A model generated the notes under the pieces. That model searched no databases. It saw nothing but the letters and a program-made list of their open reading frames with translations, and had not been told where the DNA came from. This document shows, piece after piece, positions 6,705 to 16,762 of a DNA stretch of 64,000 bases (position 1 is its first letter; each line of letters starts with the position of its first letter). The DNA is from Psychrobacter sp. ANT_WB68. Lineage in GTDB: Bacteria; Pseudomonadota; Gammaproteobacteria; Pseudomonadales; Moraxellaceae. The stretch is taken from positions 727,002 to 791,001 of the forward strand of contig NZ_VOAZ01000002.1 of the NCBI RefSeq assembly GCF_008369115.1, read 5' to 3'. The position numbers were made by a program, and so were the translations under genes.

Positions 6705-9158
6705 ATGTCACTATTGGACTCAGTATTGCCATCAGAACCCACAAAAAAATTGACCATGGATAACCCAGTTAATACTCTTTTTGATAAGACTGCCAGTCAA
6801 TTGGTTGGTAAACCTATCAACCGTGTAGACGGCTCCTTGAAAGTTAGTGGACAAGCGACTTATAGCGCAGAATTTTATATTGAAGGACAGGTTTACGGCG
6901 TCTTAGTTGGTGCGACCATTGCTAAGGGCAAGGTTAAGCACATCGATAGTCGTGCAGTAGAGGCGATTCCAGGCATTATTAAAGTGGTCACTGATCCCAA
7001 GCATTTTTTGCGTAACGCTCAGCAAGGTGGAGAGAAAAAAGCACCCACTCAAGGAGTCGCTGAGATTTTCTACTATGGTCAGCCAATAGCTGCCGTGATC
7101 GCTGAAACCTTTGAAGCGGCTACTGAAGGCGCAAAAGCTCTTAAGGTGACTTATAAAGACGAAACAGAAGATGCTGTGATAGATTTTAGCTCAGCATTGA
7201 AAAATGCGCATCCGGTTGATGAAAAGAAAGGCTCGGACAAGAATCATAAACAGGGCAGCCCAGAGCAAGGACTTAAAGAGTCTGAGATTTCGTTTGATCA
7301 GATTTATCATACGCCAAGCCAGAGTAATTCGCCCATGGAGCCACATGCCACCTTGGCTTATTGGGAGGGTGAGAGGTTAATCATGTATACCTCCAACCAG
7401 ATGTTATCCTCTTGCAAACAACAAGTGGCGGATGCCTTAAATTTGGATCCAGATAATGTGCAACTGATTGCTCGTTATGTTGGTGGCGGTTTTGGCAGTA
7501 AACTTGGTATTGCCCCTGAATCGATTGCTGCAGCAATTTCGGCAAAAGAGCTAAAGCGTCCGGTGTTGATTGTGATGACTCGTCCGCAAGTCATGGAAAC
7601 CACCATAAGGCGCTCTAATACGCGTCAACGTATCGGCATTGGCTGCGATAAAGAAGGTATCATTAATACGTTTATTCATAATACTATCACCAGCAATTTA
7701 CCGGGTGAGAGCTTCTTTGAGCCTGCAGCGCTGTCTACTCACTATCTATACCGCGGTGAAAATCGTCAGGTCGACTATCAGATGGTTGATGTCAATAAAG
7801 TCCTATCAGGTTCTATGCGCGCCCCTGGGGAGGCAGTCGGATTAATTGCTGTTGAATGTGCCATGGACGAGTTGGCCATTCAATTAGATATGGATCCTAT
7901 AGAGCTACGCCGCCGTAATGAGCCCCAACAAGACCCTAGTCAAGAGATACCTTTTTCAACTCGGCAGCTGATTGCCTGTATGGAAAAAGGGGCTGAGCAG
8001 TTTGGTTGGGAGAAGCGCAATAAGATGCCTGCTAAGTGCTTAGAAGGAGACTGGTGGAAGGGTATCGGTATGGCTGCCGCTGCCCGTGGTAATCAGTTAA
8101 AGCTTTCTGAAGCACGAGCAACCCTACAAAGCGATGCCTCAAAAATGCTTGGGGTCAAAGCTATTATTGAGACTGATATGACCGATATTGGTACGGGCTC
8201 TTATACCGTATTTACCCAAATTGCTGCTGACCTATTGGGTCTACCGGTTGATCATATTGAGATGAAGCTTGGTGATACAAGTCTGCCGCCTGCCGTTGGT
8301 TCAGGCGGTAGCATGGGTGCGGCAAGCTCAGGTAGCAGTATTTATCTGGCTTGTCAGCAATTGCGTGAAATGCTGGCAGACAAAGTCGGACTATATTCAG
8401 ATACCATCGAACTAAATAACGGGCAGATCAGGAAAATAGGACAGCATGAATCGACAGTAACAGAGACTATCATTGAATCTGGTAAGGATGCCGCCACCGA
8501 GCTTGTAGAGAAGTTAGCAGAAAAGACGAGCGTGTCTCTCCCTGAATCTTTATTGGAACGCTTGCCAGAGAAACAGACGGCTAAACAAAGCAGATATGAT
8601 TTTAGTAGCCATAAAAGTTATTCACTAGCCGATATTATTGCGCAATATGACGACCAAAAGTTAAGTGCCAAAGGCGCAATTAAGCCGGGTAAAAATGAAA
8701 AAACCCATCGCCAAGCCTCCTACGGTGCCAATTTTGCGGAAGTCGCTGTACACCGAGTAACTGGTGAGATTCGAGTCAAGCGTATGACGGGAGTATTTGC
8801 CGCAGGGCGTATCCTCAATCAAAAAACCGCTACTTCACAGTGCTATGGCGGTATGGTTTTTGGCATAGGTTCAGCTTTGATGGAAGAGGTTATTCATGAT
8901 AAGCATGACGGGCGCTTGTGTAATCATGACCTCTCTGAATACCATATTCCTGTTAATGCTGACGTACCGCAATTGGATGTTATTTTGCTAGAAGAAGATG
9001 ATCGTTATACCAATCCGATGCATATCAAAGGGATTGGTGAAACGGCAATTTCAGGCGCTGCAGCAGCGATTGCAAATGCTATCTATAATGCGGTCGGTAT
9101 CCGGGTTCGAGACTTTCCGATTACTCTAGATAAGCTTATTGAGCAACTGCCAGATTGA
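6705..9158 (+). CDS. paoC: PaoC-like molybdopterin subunit of the aldehyde oxidoreductase
   Basis: An 817-residue catalytic subunit carrying the molybdenum cofactor. Expected motifs are present: GKPINRVDGSLKVSGQATY near the start, GGGFGSKLG for cofactor binding, GSGGSMGAASSGSS, and the C-terminal GIGETAISGAAAA, whose Glu is the catalytic base. It oxidises aldehydes to carboxylic acids with water, passing electrons through the Fe-S and FAD subunits. It is roughly 80 residues longer than E. coli PaoC; the excess is a charged insertion around residues 565-650 (IIESGKDAATELVEKLAEKT and following). The terminator 23 bp downstream ends this transcription unit. Confidence 0.9.
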   Translation: MSLLDSVLPSEPTKKLTMDNPVNTLFDKTASQLVGKPINRVDGSLKVSGQATYSAEFYIEGQVYGVLVGATIAKGKVKHIDSRAVEAIPGIIKVVTDPKHFLRNAQQGGEKKAPTQGVAEIFYYGQPIAAVIAETFEAATEGAKALKVTYKDETEDAVIDFSSALKNAHPVDEKKGSDKNHKQGSPEQGLKESEISFDQIYHTPSQSNSPMEPHATLAYWEGERLIMYTSNQMLSSCKQQVADALNLDPDNVQLIARYVGGGFGSKLGIAPESIAAAISAKELKRPVLIVMTRPQVMETTIRRSNTRQRIGIGCDKEGIINTFIHNTITSNLPGESFFEPAALSTHYLYRGENRQVDYQMVDVNKVLSGSMRAPGEAVGLIAVECAMDELAIQLDMDPIELRRRNEPQQDPSQEIPFSTRQLIACMEKGAEQFGWEKRNKMPAKCLEGDWWKGIGMAAAARGNQLKLSEARATLQSDASKMLGVKAIIETDMTDIGTGSYTVFTQIAADLLGLPVDHIEMKLGDTSLPPAVGSGGSMGAASSGSSIYLACQQLREMLADKVGLYSDTIELNNGQIRKIGQHESTVTETIIESGKDAATELVEKLAEKTSVSLPESLLERLPEKQTAKQSRYDFSSHKSYSLADIIAQYDDQKLSAKGAIKPGKNEKTHRQASYGANFAEVAVHRVTGEIRVKRMTGVFAAGRILNQKTATSQCYGGMVFGIGSALMEEVIHDKHDGRLCNHDLSEYHIPVNADVPQLDVILLEEDDRYTNPMHIKGIGETAISGAAAAIANAIYNAVGIRVRDFPITLDKLIEQLPD

Positions 9159-9180
9159 TTCTTATCAAATACTGTTTTGC

Positions 9181-9213
9181 TAAAAAAACCCGATTAAACA
9201 GCGGGTTTTTTTA
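9181..9213 (+). terminator. Terminator between paoC-like and xdhC-like genes
   Basis: TAAAAAAACCCG pairs with CGGGTTTTTTTA around the loop ATTAAACAG. It separates the structural operon from the maturation genes, although some read-through would be useful for their expression. Confidence 0.8.
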
Positions 9214-9254
9214 GCTTATTCTCTAAGCTTATTGTTAAGTCTATAAGGAACGTT

Positions 9255-10604
9255 ATGAATCAAACTGCTGATATCCTTGACCTTGCTATGCAAGCGATAC
9301 AACAAAACATCGATGCCGTATTAGCAACCGTGGTTCGTACAGAAGGCTCGGCGTATCGGCAACCGGGTGCGATGATGATTATCTGCGCTGATGGACGTTC
9401 GGTGGGAATGATTAGTGGAGGCTGCCTTGAGCCGCACATTATCAAACGTGCATTTTGGCTGACCCGCTATGGCGCGAGCGTTCAGATATACCAAACAGGG
9501 GATGATATTGGATATCTTAACAATGCCGATCCTGATTCAACTGTTATAGAAGAAGGCACTACTGTCAAAGATGAAGATAGGTCTGAAGACGATCCTTTAG
9601 AGGGCGAGCTCAATTTTGGCTTGGGTTGTAATGGACGAGTACATGTATTGTTTGAGCGTTTAGCGACAGCAATACCGCTACTCGATTTAATCCGTCAGGT
9701 TCGTAATACTCAACAGCCGGTAACCATTGCCACTCTTGTTAGGTCTGATAGTCCTAAAATCAAAGGGACAGAGATGCAAGTTGGTACCCGTATTTATTTA
9801 GATAAGTATTTAAAAACAGGAAAGCTAGCTGATGTATATTTGAACCGCCATATGGCAGGCGACTCGAATACTTTGATAGATGATATGTTTTTAAATGCGA
9901 TCAAAAAACTATCAAAGTATAAATTTCATAAAAAAAATGCTGAATACATTGAGCTAACGGGCAATTTAGAGTTACAACCTACAGGTGGTTGGCAGCATGA
10001 GGCTGAGTGGTTATTTCAGCGCATTTGCCCACAAAACCGATTACTCATTTGCGGGGCAGGTAACGATGTTATACCACTGGTGACAATGGCAAAGCTCCAA
10101 GATTGGCATGTCACAGTAATAGACAGTCGTCCACAATATGCAACACGTTTGCGCTTTAGCCAAGCAGACTCAGTATTGTGTTTAGCCTTGGATGATACTG
10201 AAACATTGCTCAAGCTCAGTGCTGGCGCCGCCGTTGCTGTGATGTCTCATAGTCTGGCCCAAGACCATGCTCGACTAGCCGTGCTACTAAAACATTCTAC
10301 TCAATATCGTTATCTTGGACAGCTGGGACCTCGTTATCGTACTGAGCGTTTAATTAAAGAAATTAGTGAAATAAGCGCTAACCCGAATGTTTTAGCGGAT
10401 GGTATTCGTAAACTGCATTATCCTATCGGCTATAAATTGGGTGGGGATGGACCTGAAGCATTGGCACTCAGTATCATGGCACAAATGAGCGCGGTGATTT
10501 ATGGACACACGTCGCAAACATCACTTCCAAATAACCACTATGATCTGGGCACCTCAGAGCAATCAGTCTTCAATAATTATAAAAATGATTACGCCCATGA
10601 CTAG
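9255..10604 (+). CDS. XdhC/CoxI-family molybdenum cofactor maturation factor (PaoD-like)
   Basis: A 449-residue accessory protein. The N-terminal XdhC/CoxI domain shows TVVRTEGSAYRQPGAMMIIC and SGGCLEPHI. The C-terminal XdhC Rossmann domain shows LLICGAGNDVIPL and VTVIDSRPQYA. Proteins of this type bind the molybdenum cofactor, promote its sulfuration and load it into xanthine oxidase family enzymes; PaoD does this for PaoABC. It is about 130 residues longer than PaoD through inserted loops around residues 90-115 and 170-235. Its last codons overlap the start region of the next gene, so the two are translationally linked. Confidence 0.85.
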   Translation: MNQTADILDLAMQAIQQNIDAVLATVVRTEGSAYRQPGAMMIICADGRSVGMISGGCLEPHIIKRAFWLTRYGASVQIYQTGDDIGYLNNADPDSTVIEEGTTVKDEDRSEDDPLEGELNFGLGCNGRVHVLFERLATAIPLLDLIRQVRNTQQPVTIATLVRSDSPKIKGTEMQVGTRIYLDKYLKTGKLADVYLNRHMAGDSNTLIDDMFLNAIKKLSKYKFHKKNAEYIELTGNLELQPTGGWQHEAEWLFQRICPQNRLLICGAGNDVIPLVTMAKLQDWHVTVIDSRPQYATRLRFSQADSVLCLALDDTETLLKLSAGAAVAVMSHSLAQDHARLAVLLKHSTQYRYLGQLGPRYRTERLIKEISEISANPNVLADGIRKLHYPIGYKLGGDGPEALALSIMAQMSAVIYGHTSQTSLPNNHYDLGTSEQSVFNNYKNDYAHD

Positions 10605-11328
10605 CGATGTTGATACTCATAATTCTATTTTACCAACCAAAACGCCATTGTTTAGCAGTATAGAAAATAATGAAAAAAACCATGCTGTTATTATTTTAGC
10701 AAGCGGGCTGAGCGAGCGTCTTGGTCAACCCAAGCAACTGCTTAGCAAGCATGGCGAACCTCTTATCTTTTATATGACTAAAATAGCATTAGCCACAAAT
10801 CCTATTGCTGTTATTGTTGTCATTCCTCAAGATCAACCAGCAATTGCTGATGCGATTAGTGGGTTAGTCCGTCAAAATACCATAATCTATTCCGTGGTTA
10901 ATTTAATACCTAAAACGGGTATGGCGCATAGCTTGTCTCTTGGTATTGACGCTTTAATTAACTTGGAGATCTCGTTGATTAATCGCGTCTTAATCATGGG
11001 TGTGGATCAAGTATTGTTAGATAATGAGCATTTAACAGAATTATTAGTGGCCAAAAGCACAGTGGTTGCTAGTAGTTATCAATGTCTAGATAAAGCCTCT
11101 TCTACTGATACAAGTAAAAGTAATATCGTTGGTCTTCCGATAGTCATTAATGTTGAGTGTCTCAAACAGTGGCAGCCAGCACTGATAGGGGATAAAGGTC
11201 TGCGCCATTTGATTAGAGCCTTACCACCCAATCATTTAAGTACGATCATAAACCATCAGCTTAGCTATGATATAGATACACCCAAACAACTTTTTTACGC
11301 CAGACAACAGCACTGGCTTGATGCTTAG
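10585..11328 (+). CDS. MocA-like molybdenum cofactor nucleotidyltransferase
   Basis: A 247-residue MobA/MocA-type NTP transferase. HAVIILASGLSERLGQPKQL is the nucleotide-binding loop (usual form LAAG.S.RMG..K.L). GMAHSLSLGI and the metal-binding segment MGVDQVLL follow in family order, though the usual CDQP motif reads VDQV here. MocA converts the molybdenum cofactor to its cytidine dinucleotide form, which PaoC-type enzymes use. An ATG at 10597 that overlaps the xdhC-like stop codon is an equally good start. The pairing with an XdhC protein supports a role in cofactor maturation for the upstream oxidoreductase. Confidence 0.8.
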   Translation: MITPMTSDVDTHNSILPTKTPLFSSIENNEKNHAVIILASGLSERLGQPKQLLSKHGEPLIFYMTKIALATNPIAVIVVIPQDQPAIADAISGLVRQNTIIYSVVNLIPKTGMAHSLSLGIDALINLEISLINRVLIMGVDQVLLDNEHLTELLVAKSTVVASSYQCLDKASSTDTSKSNIVGLPIVINVECLKQWQPALIGDKGLRHLIRALPPNHLSTIINHQLSYDIDTPKQLFYARQQHWLDA

Positions 11329-11586
11329 TCATTTATAAAAAATGCGTAGTTATAAGCACATAAATACTGAATAGGAAGCTATGCTCGTCAGATTTAACCA
11401 CTCCAATTTTATCAGATGCCGATGTATCATGATCAGGTAGTGAAGGATGCAGACCTGTAAAATACTGTCCAGTTATTCACCCTATCTTTCTCAAATTCTT
11501 CATATACTGCTTAAATGAGTTAGCGCGATTATTTCGAATCATCTAGGGTTTATTATATCCTTAAAGGATATTGAGACTTCAATATC

Positions 11587-11795
11587 GTATTAAAGCGGGC
11601 AGTATCCGTGATGACACTCAAAGGTCTATGCAAGTAGGTTTCTGGTGGTTACGGTCACGAGCAAGTTCATTTTGTTGCTCCTGATGCTGATAGGCTAGCA
11701 GATAAGCAAGGCAATATAGATCTGGTCATCAAAGCAGATATCGCTCATTTATGGTTTGTAAAGATCCATTCTTATTATCGGGGCAGTTCATTATT
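11587..11795 (+). pseudogene. Fic-domain gene relic, middle part
   Basis: The plus-strand translation gives RIKAGSIRDDTQRSMQV, then after one extra base VSGGYGHEQVHFVAPDADRL and, after a small deletion, DLVIKADIAHLWFVKIHS. This follows the DUF4172/Fic order SMQVVSG..., HF.AP, IAHLWFVTIHPF up to the start of the AMP-transfer motif. The HPFxDGNGR motif itself is lost at the junction. The missing C-terminal part of the same kind of protein occurs in the same orientation at 33061-33330. The rest of 11329-11804 shows no other gene. Confidence 0.7.
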
Positions 11796-11804
11796 TATAA
11801 TAGA

Positions 11805-11850
11805 TATAGAAACACCACCTACATTTATAAATATAGGTGGTGTTTCTATA
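11805..11850 (-). terminator. Hairpin terminator of the leftward catabolic operon
   Basis: TATAGAAACACCACCT pairs with AGGTGGTGTTTCTATA across an AT-rich loop. It lies 14 bp beyond the stop of the minus-strand BCCT gene. There is no long T run, so it may serve as a bidirectional mRNA end. Confidence 0.65.
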
Positions 11851-11864
11851 TAAGCATATAGCAA

Positions 11865-13601
11865 CTATAGCTCTTTCGAACGCATCTTGTCTAAGATTAG
11901 AGCTTTGAGTAAACTAATAGCCATTAAAATAATGATAAGTGAAAATGGTATTGCTGCGACAATCATAGCTGAGGTAATAGCGTTTAGCCCTCCAGCGAGC
12001 AGTAAAGCAGCAATTATGGCAGTCAAAGCAACACCCCAAACTATAATATGCTTTGACCCGTTTTCAACTTTATCCTTGCCTGCGGAGTTGAGCATATTAA
12101 CGACTAATAATGCAGAATCCGCAGAAGTCACTAAATATGTTAGCAGTAGTACAACTACCATTGCGGACAACATATTTGCCATTACGGGCTCGAGCATAAA
12201 GCCAATAATCTCGAATAGCTGAGCGGTTAGTCCTGAATCAAATATTTTGCCGCCAGCAACACCGCTTAATTCTAGATTAATACCTGTACCACCAATAAAT
12301 GAGAACCAGACAAACAGAGTGAGGCTAGGGGCTATAATACCAATCAACCCGAATTCACGAATGGTGCGATTCTTGGAGATACGAGCTAGAAACATACCAA
12401 CGAATGGAGCAAATGCAATCCACCATGCCCAGTAAAAGATAGACCAACTGGTTTGCCAGCTACCTAACTCAGTATTAGGATCCCATACAGTAAATACCAT
12501 TGCGGGTAAATGCACTACATAAGTCAGAATACCTTTTCCCAACATCTCTAAGGCAAACATAGATGCCCCGAAAATCAGGAAAAATGCTAATAGCAAATAG
12601 GACAATATCATATTAATGTTACTCAACCACTTTATGCCACGTCCAACCCCTGACAAGGCAGAAATTATCGAGAGACACATCACTACAAACAGTGATACTA
12701 ATAAGGCCCCTGTCGTTGGTTCCGGATTAACGGGGTTAGTTACTAACCAGCTAATACCAGTAATACTATATAGTCCTGAAGCAAAAGAACTTAAGCCTAT
12801 ACCAATGGTTTGGGCAATACCAAATAAAGTTGCAATTACTGCAGCAATATCGATAACATTTCCTAATGCTCCTTCTAAGTGTTTACCAAATAAGGGAGTT
12901 AGTGCGGAACGTATGGTTAGTGGTAGACCACGGGAATAAGCAAAAAATGCTAAACAGATGCCAACTAAACTATAGGTTGCCCAGGCACTGATACCCCAAT
13001 GAAGAAAAGAGTAGCGAAAGGCTGCATCTAAAGCATCCTCTGTCTTAGGCGTGACAATACCATCGATAGCATTTAATGTATTAGCATTGACTTGATCTTG
13101 ATAAAAAGTAAATACATCGGCACCTTGAGGTAATTTTAAGCCGTTAGCATTTAAAGCCGATATTATTATTTCTTTTGACATAATAGTATCTGGGTTGTTT
13201 GCCAAATGCCAAATTGGTTCAGCTGCACTATATGTTAATACACCAATACCAATACCTGCGCCAAAAATCATGGAAAACCACGAGAAATTTGAAAACTCGG
13301 GTTTTCCATTAGGGTCAGAACCAAGTTTAGTGCGTCCAAATGGTGGCCATAAAATTACCGTAAGGCAAACTAATAAATAAAATGCTATAGAATAGGTATA
13401 GTAGCTGTTGAGGTTGGCATACGACCAATTTTTCATGGTATCTAGAATAGCGCCAGAACGATCTACATCACTCAAAATCCAAACGACGATCAAAATGACT
13501 AATATTTTTGATGTTATGGTGACAAAGCGATTAAAATCCTTATAAAAACCTTTATCATGAGTTTTTATATTTAACTCTTTTAATGGGGGACGAATAGGCA
13601 T
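11865..13601 (-). CDS. BCCT-family carrier for a betaine-type substrate
   Basis: A 578-residue inner-membrane protein with about 12 hydrophobic segments. BCCT hallmarks are MIFGAGIGIGVLTYSAAEPI in the third membrane segment region and IFYWAWWIAFAPFVGMFLAR, the Trp-rich substrate box of transmembrane segment 8. Family members import zwitterionic quaternary ammonium compounds such as glycine betaine, choline or carnitine, usually with Na+. The glycine stretch reads GAGIG where the Na+-coupled BetP has GMGIG. It is the last gene of a leftward run ending in a hairpin. The context suggests uptake of an N-methylated compound such as trigonelline. The exact substrate is inferred. Confidence 0.85.
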   Translation of the reverse strand: MPIRPPLKELNIKTHDKGFYKDFNRFVTITSKILVILIVVWILSDVDRSGAILDTMKNWSYANLNSYYTYSIAFYLLVCLTVILWPPFGRTKLGSDPNGKPEFSNFSWFSMIFGAGIGIGVLTYSAAEPIWHLANNPDTIMSKEIIISALNANGLKLPQGADVFTFYQDQVNANTLNAIDGIVTPKTEDALDAAFRYSFLHWGISAWATYSLVGICLAFFAYSRGLPLTIRSALTPLFGKHLEGALGNVIDIAAVIATLFGIAQTIGIGLSSFASGLYSITGISWLVTNPVNPEPTTGALLVSLFVVMCLSIISALSGVGRGIKWLSNINMILSYLLLAFFLIFGASMFALEMLGKGILTYVVHLPAMVFTVWDPNTELGSWQTSWSIFYWAWWIAFAPFVGMFLARISKNRTIREFGLIGIIAPSLTLFVWFSFIGGTGINLELSGVAGGKIFDSGLTAQLFEIIGFMLEPVMANMLSAMVVVLLLTYLVTSADSALLVVNMLNSAGKDKVENGSKHIIVWGVALTAIIAALLLAGGLNAITSAMIVAAIPFSLIIILMAISLLKALILDKMRSKEL

Positions 13602-13639
13602 AGTTTTTTCCTTAAAACTTAATACGATAGATGGTTAAC

Positions 13640-15091
13640 TTACAACCATTCAACGATAGTGTTACTCAAGTATTTGCCCTTTATGTATTTTCCTAATTCT
13701 AAAGCGATCTCATAAGCTTCAATAGCACTATTATTAGTGAATTCTGCTAATAATCTGATTGATTCTTCTTCATCCAAGTCGTTTATCTTCTGCTTCAGAC
13801 GCTGTTGCTCATCAAACAATTTATGCTGCAATTGATTGAACTTAGGGATTACTAGATTCTTGGCTATAGCGTCATAATTACGATAACAAAGCTGTCCGAC
13901 CTCTTGAAATGCCCACCAAGCAGAATCCAAGTCGTAGTCTCCAGTGACTGCCAACTGATAAGACTTAGGTATATTACTGGCTGCTAGGTAAAATGGTACA
14001 AAGCAGCTAAGCTTACTTGCTGCGGATGCTATCCACATACAGCCTGCTGTATTTTTATTGGCGTTTTTGAAAGCATCTTCATTATCTGATAACTCAAAGA
14101 CCATAGAAAATACTGTGCCACCTTGGCCAATACTGTGACTGACCTCCATCCAAAATGGATTGTGAGCTACCCCTGCTTCTTGACGCTGGGATAAATCATA
14201 TTCAGTATTCTCAAAGGTATCTCCCAATAGACTCATAACATCCGCTATAGAAAGTTGCTTATTAGGTTTTCCTTTATATATATATAGACTTGGATCATGG
14301 TTGAGACTACATAATCTATGCACACAGTTATATCTTCTCAGCGTATTAACGGCTCTATCTGTGCCGCCAAAAGCATCGGAGACAATTGGACCTTGACTAA
14401 AAATTTTGGAAAAATTAAAAGGCTCACTCTCGTCATATAAATTATGTTCTTTAGCATACGAGCGCAAATTTGCTGAATAGATAAAGGTGTCATGATCTGA
14501 AAAGTTGATTTCTTGCGTCCCAAAGCAATTTGGACGACACTCAACCTCATAATTACTAACTCTTTTGGCAGCCCATTGACCACCAGGAACAAGCTCTAAG
14601 AAAAATCCTTCTTTTGGGTCAGATATCGCTATGGTTACCGCACCTTTACCGCCTTCTATAGAAGACACGCTATAGCCATACTTATCAATTAATTCACCAA
14701 TCATTTGCACAGATTGTCTGGCTGTTTTACCTCTCTCTAAGGCTAAAATTGAGATGTCGTCAGCTTCTAGGATGTCTTTTTTACCTTGTCCGTTATGAAA
14801 GGTATAGACTCCTGTCATGCCTACCGCGACTTGATTTTCATTAACACCGTTAGCCCATGATAGAGGGCGGGTGCCTGTCTCATAATCACATACTGTATAG
14901 GTATAAGCATAGGTTTCTGATGCTTGTGGTATTTGAACGCCTTTCACTGTGACAAAGACGTCTTCTTTCTTATGAAATTTATGGGGCTGGTGATGAACTT
15001 GCCCCGGGCTACCAGGCCAATCATCATTAACACCCATAATTACGCACCCTGTTGTGGTGGTATTACGTCCGGCGATAACAGAGAAACACAT
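13640..15091 (-). CDS. C69-family N-terminal-nucleophile peptidase or amidase
   Basis: A 483-residue protein of the C69 dipeptidase/acyltransferase group. It starts MCFSVIAGRN, placing Cys2 as the expected nucleophile after removal of Met. GVNDDW, RPLSWANGVNE and the C-terminal DSAWWAFQEVG region fit the family. C69 enzymes hydrolyse dipeptides or related amide bonds; some act on small amides. There is no signal peptide, so it should be cytosolic. It lies between two transporter genes, 38 bp from the BCCT gene and 49 bp from the permease gene, so it probably processes an imported amide. This gene is not part of the trigonelline pathway as I know it. Confidence 0.75.
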   Translation of the reverse strand: MCFSVIAGRNTTTTGCVIMGVNDDWPGSPGQVHHQPHKFHKKEDVFVTVKGVQIPQASETYAYTYTVCDYETGTRPLSWANGVNENQVAVGMTGVYTFHNGQGKKDILEADDISILALERGKTARQSVQMIGELIDKYGYSVSSIEGGKGAVTIAISDPKEGFFLELVPGGQWAAKRVSNYEVECRPNCFGTQEINFSDHDTFIYSANLRSYAKEHNLYDESEPFNFSKIFSQGPIVSDAFGGTDRAVNTLRRYNCVHRLCSLNHDPSLYIYKGKPNKQLSIADVMSLLGDTFENTEYDLSQRQEAGVAHNPFWMEVSHSIGQGGTVFSMVFELSDNEDAFKNANKNTAGCMWIASAASKLSCFVPFYLAASNIPKSYQLAVTGDYDLDSAWWAFQEVGQLCYRNYDAIAKNLVIPKFNQLQHKLFDEQQRLKQKINDLDEEESIRLLAEFTNNSAIEAYEIALELGKYIKGKYLSNTIVEWL

Positions 15092-15140
15092 GATTATTAC
15101 TCCTATTTCTATGAGCTATTTTATTATTCATATCTTAATG

Positions 15141-16565
15141 TTAGGTTACGGTTTCTAGCTTGCTACTGGCTAAACGTTTAGTCGCTGCATTTTTGCCTAT
15201 GAAATAATAAACAAGACAAGTCACTAAGAAACTAAAGAACACACTACCAATAGTACTACTGACAAAAGGTAGATTTGGGGCAACAAAATACGACCCTGCG
15301 CCTATAAACCACGAAACGATAGCCATGGCGTTTATGCCATTGCCATACCAATATGGGCCGCTTTTATCATTGAACTTGGTAATATCATAGTCTTGTTTAC
15401 GCAGCAGATAAAAATCCACTAACATAATAGCGATACAGGCTGGGAAAAATGCGCCTAAGAAAATAAGGAAGACTTGGAAGGTATCTAAAAATGAGCCTAG
15501 TATTAAAGGTGATAAGCCAATCAGAGCGGCTAATGTGCCAACGACGATCATCGAAAGCTTGGCTGGAAGTTTTTCACTGATGTTGGCAGTTGAAAATCCA
15601 CCAGAGTAGATATTAATCATATTGACGGCAACGGTAGAGATGACAATTAAGATATTCGCTACCATGCCCATACCTAGTGTGCCTGTGATATAAGCCAAAT
15701 CTGCAGAATAGGGGTCAAATAATCCGCCATTCATAACAGCAACGGCGATGGCGCCAGCCGCACCAACTATGAGAAACCATAGCATACCGAATGCAGCGCC
15801 AAGCATAGGCCAAATTGTCGCCGCTCTTTTGCTGGTTGTATAACGGGTATAATCAGCAATACACATTACCCACGCAAAGCCATTAGCCAAAACGATATCT
15901 AAACCACCACCCATGGTCAGAGACCAGCTAGTGTTTTTTGGATTGTCTGCTAACGACCAACCCCATAAATCGGCAAAAGACACTAAAGTAAAGATTTTGT
16001 AAGATATCCATACACTCAAAACCACAAGACAGACTACTGCTATCACTTGCGCTTTTGAGATATATCTAGCACCGTAAACTGCAGTGGCAGTAGAGACCAA
16101 CATAATCAATAAGACAGAGACAATGATATTGCCTGCGAAATAAATATCGCCACCGGTAAAGTAGCTGATTATCGTAGATAACGCTGTGGCCGCTATATAG
16201 GTATTGACCCCACACCAGCCAACGAACTGTAACGCATTGAGAATGGATGGTAATTTACTGCCCTTAATGCCAAAAGGTACTCGGCACAAGCCCATATTGG
16301 TTGAAGCTATCTTATAGCCCATAAAGCCTACTAAGGCTAAAATAATATAGACAATTGGATTGCCTATTAAAGAGGCGATAACAACCCCGCTTAAACCTAA
16401 GGCGCCCATGATGGTGCCCATATACCAAGTGGTTGGATTTGCATTAGCACAAATCCAAGTGGACATCATCTCTTTGCCACCGTAATATCTGGCGTCCATG
16501 GGCACATACTCATCAATGGCGTAGTCGCGTATTTTGCTTTGCTGCTTATCATTGTTTTTTTCCAC
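15141..16565 (-). CDS. NCS1-family permease (cytosine/purine/hydantoin type)
   Basis: A 474-residue membrane protein with about 12 segments, related to CodB and other nucleobase:cation symporters. GGKEMMSTWICANANPTTW, NALQFVGWCGVNTYIAA and the central FAWVMCIADYTRYT box are typical. NCS1 carriers import flat nitrogen heterocycles with H+ or Na+. A heterocycle permease upstream of a BCCT carrier and next to a pyridinium-type ring-opening cluster fits uptake of a pyridine-like compound. A gap of 197 bp separates it from the aldehyde dehydrogenase, so it may have its own promoter. The substrate is inferred only. Confidence 0.8.
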   Translation of the reverse strand: MEKNNDKQQSKIRDYAIDEYVPMDARYYGGKEMMSTWICANANPTTWYMGTIMGALGLSGVVIASLIGNPIVYIILALVGFMGYKIASTNMGLCRVPFGIKGSKLPSILNALQFVGWCGVNTYIAATALSTIISYFTGGDIYFAGNIIVSVLLIMLVSTATAVYGARYISKAQVIAVVCLVVLSVWISYKIFTLVSFADLWGWSLADNPKNTSWSLTMGGGLDIVLANGFAWVMCIADYTRYTTSKRAATIWPMLGAAFGMLWFLIVGAAGAIAVAVMNGGLFDPYSADLAYITGTLGMGMVANILIVISTVAVNMINIYSGGFSTANISEKLPAKLSMIVVGTLAALIGLSPLILGSFLDTFQVFLIFLGAFFPACIAIMLVDFYLLRKQDYDITKFNDKSGPYWYGNGINAMAIVSWFIGAGSYFVAPNLPFVSSTIGSVFFSFLVTCLVYYFIGKNAATKRLASSKLETVT

Positions 16566-16762
16566 TGTGAATTCCTTTTCACGTCTTATTTAAAATACAG
16601 CCAAACTTAATTAAAGGTTTTTAGCAGATTCAGGTAAATAGCTATTAACCATAGTTTTCCTCAAAATATAAAGCACAAGTGTTGCTATATTTTCTAGGTA
16701 GTACAATGAATTACATTTGCTAATTATGGTCTAGATCAATCCTCTCATAATTCTTTATTGTA

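Noticed and set aside
10501..10584. Longer start for the MocA-like gene
   Set aside because: The extra 28 residues lie within the end of the xdhC-like gene and do not resemble the family; starts at 10585 or 10597 fit better.
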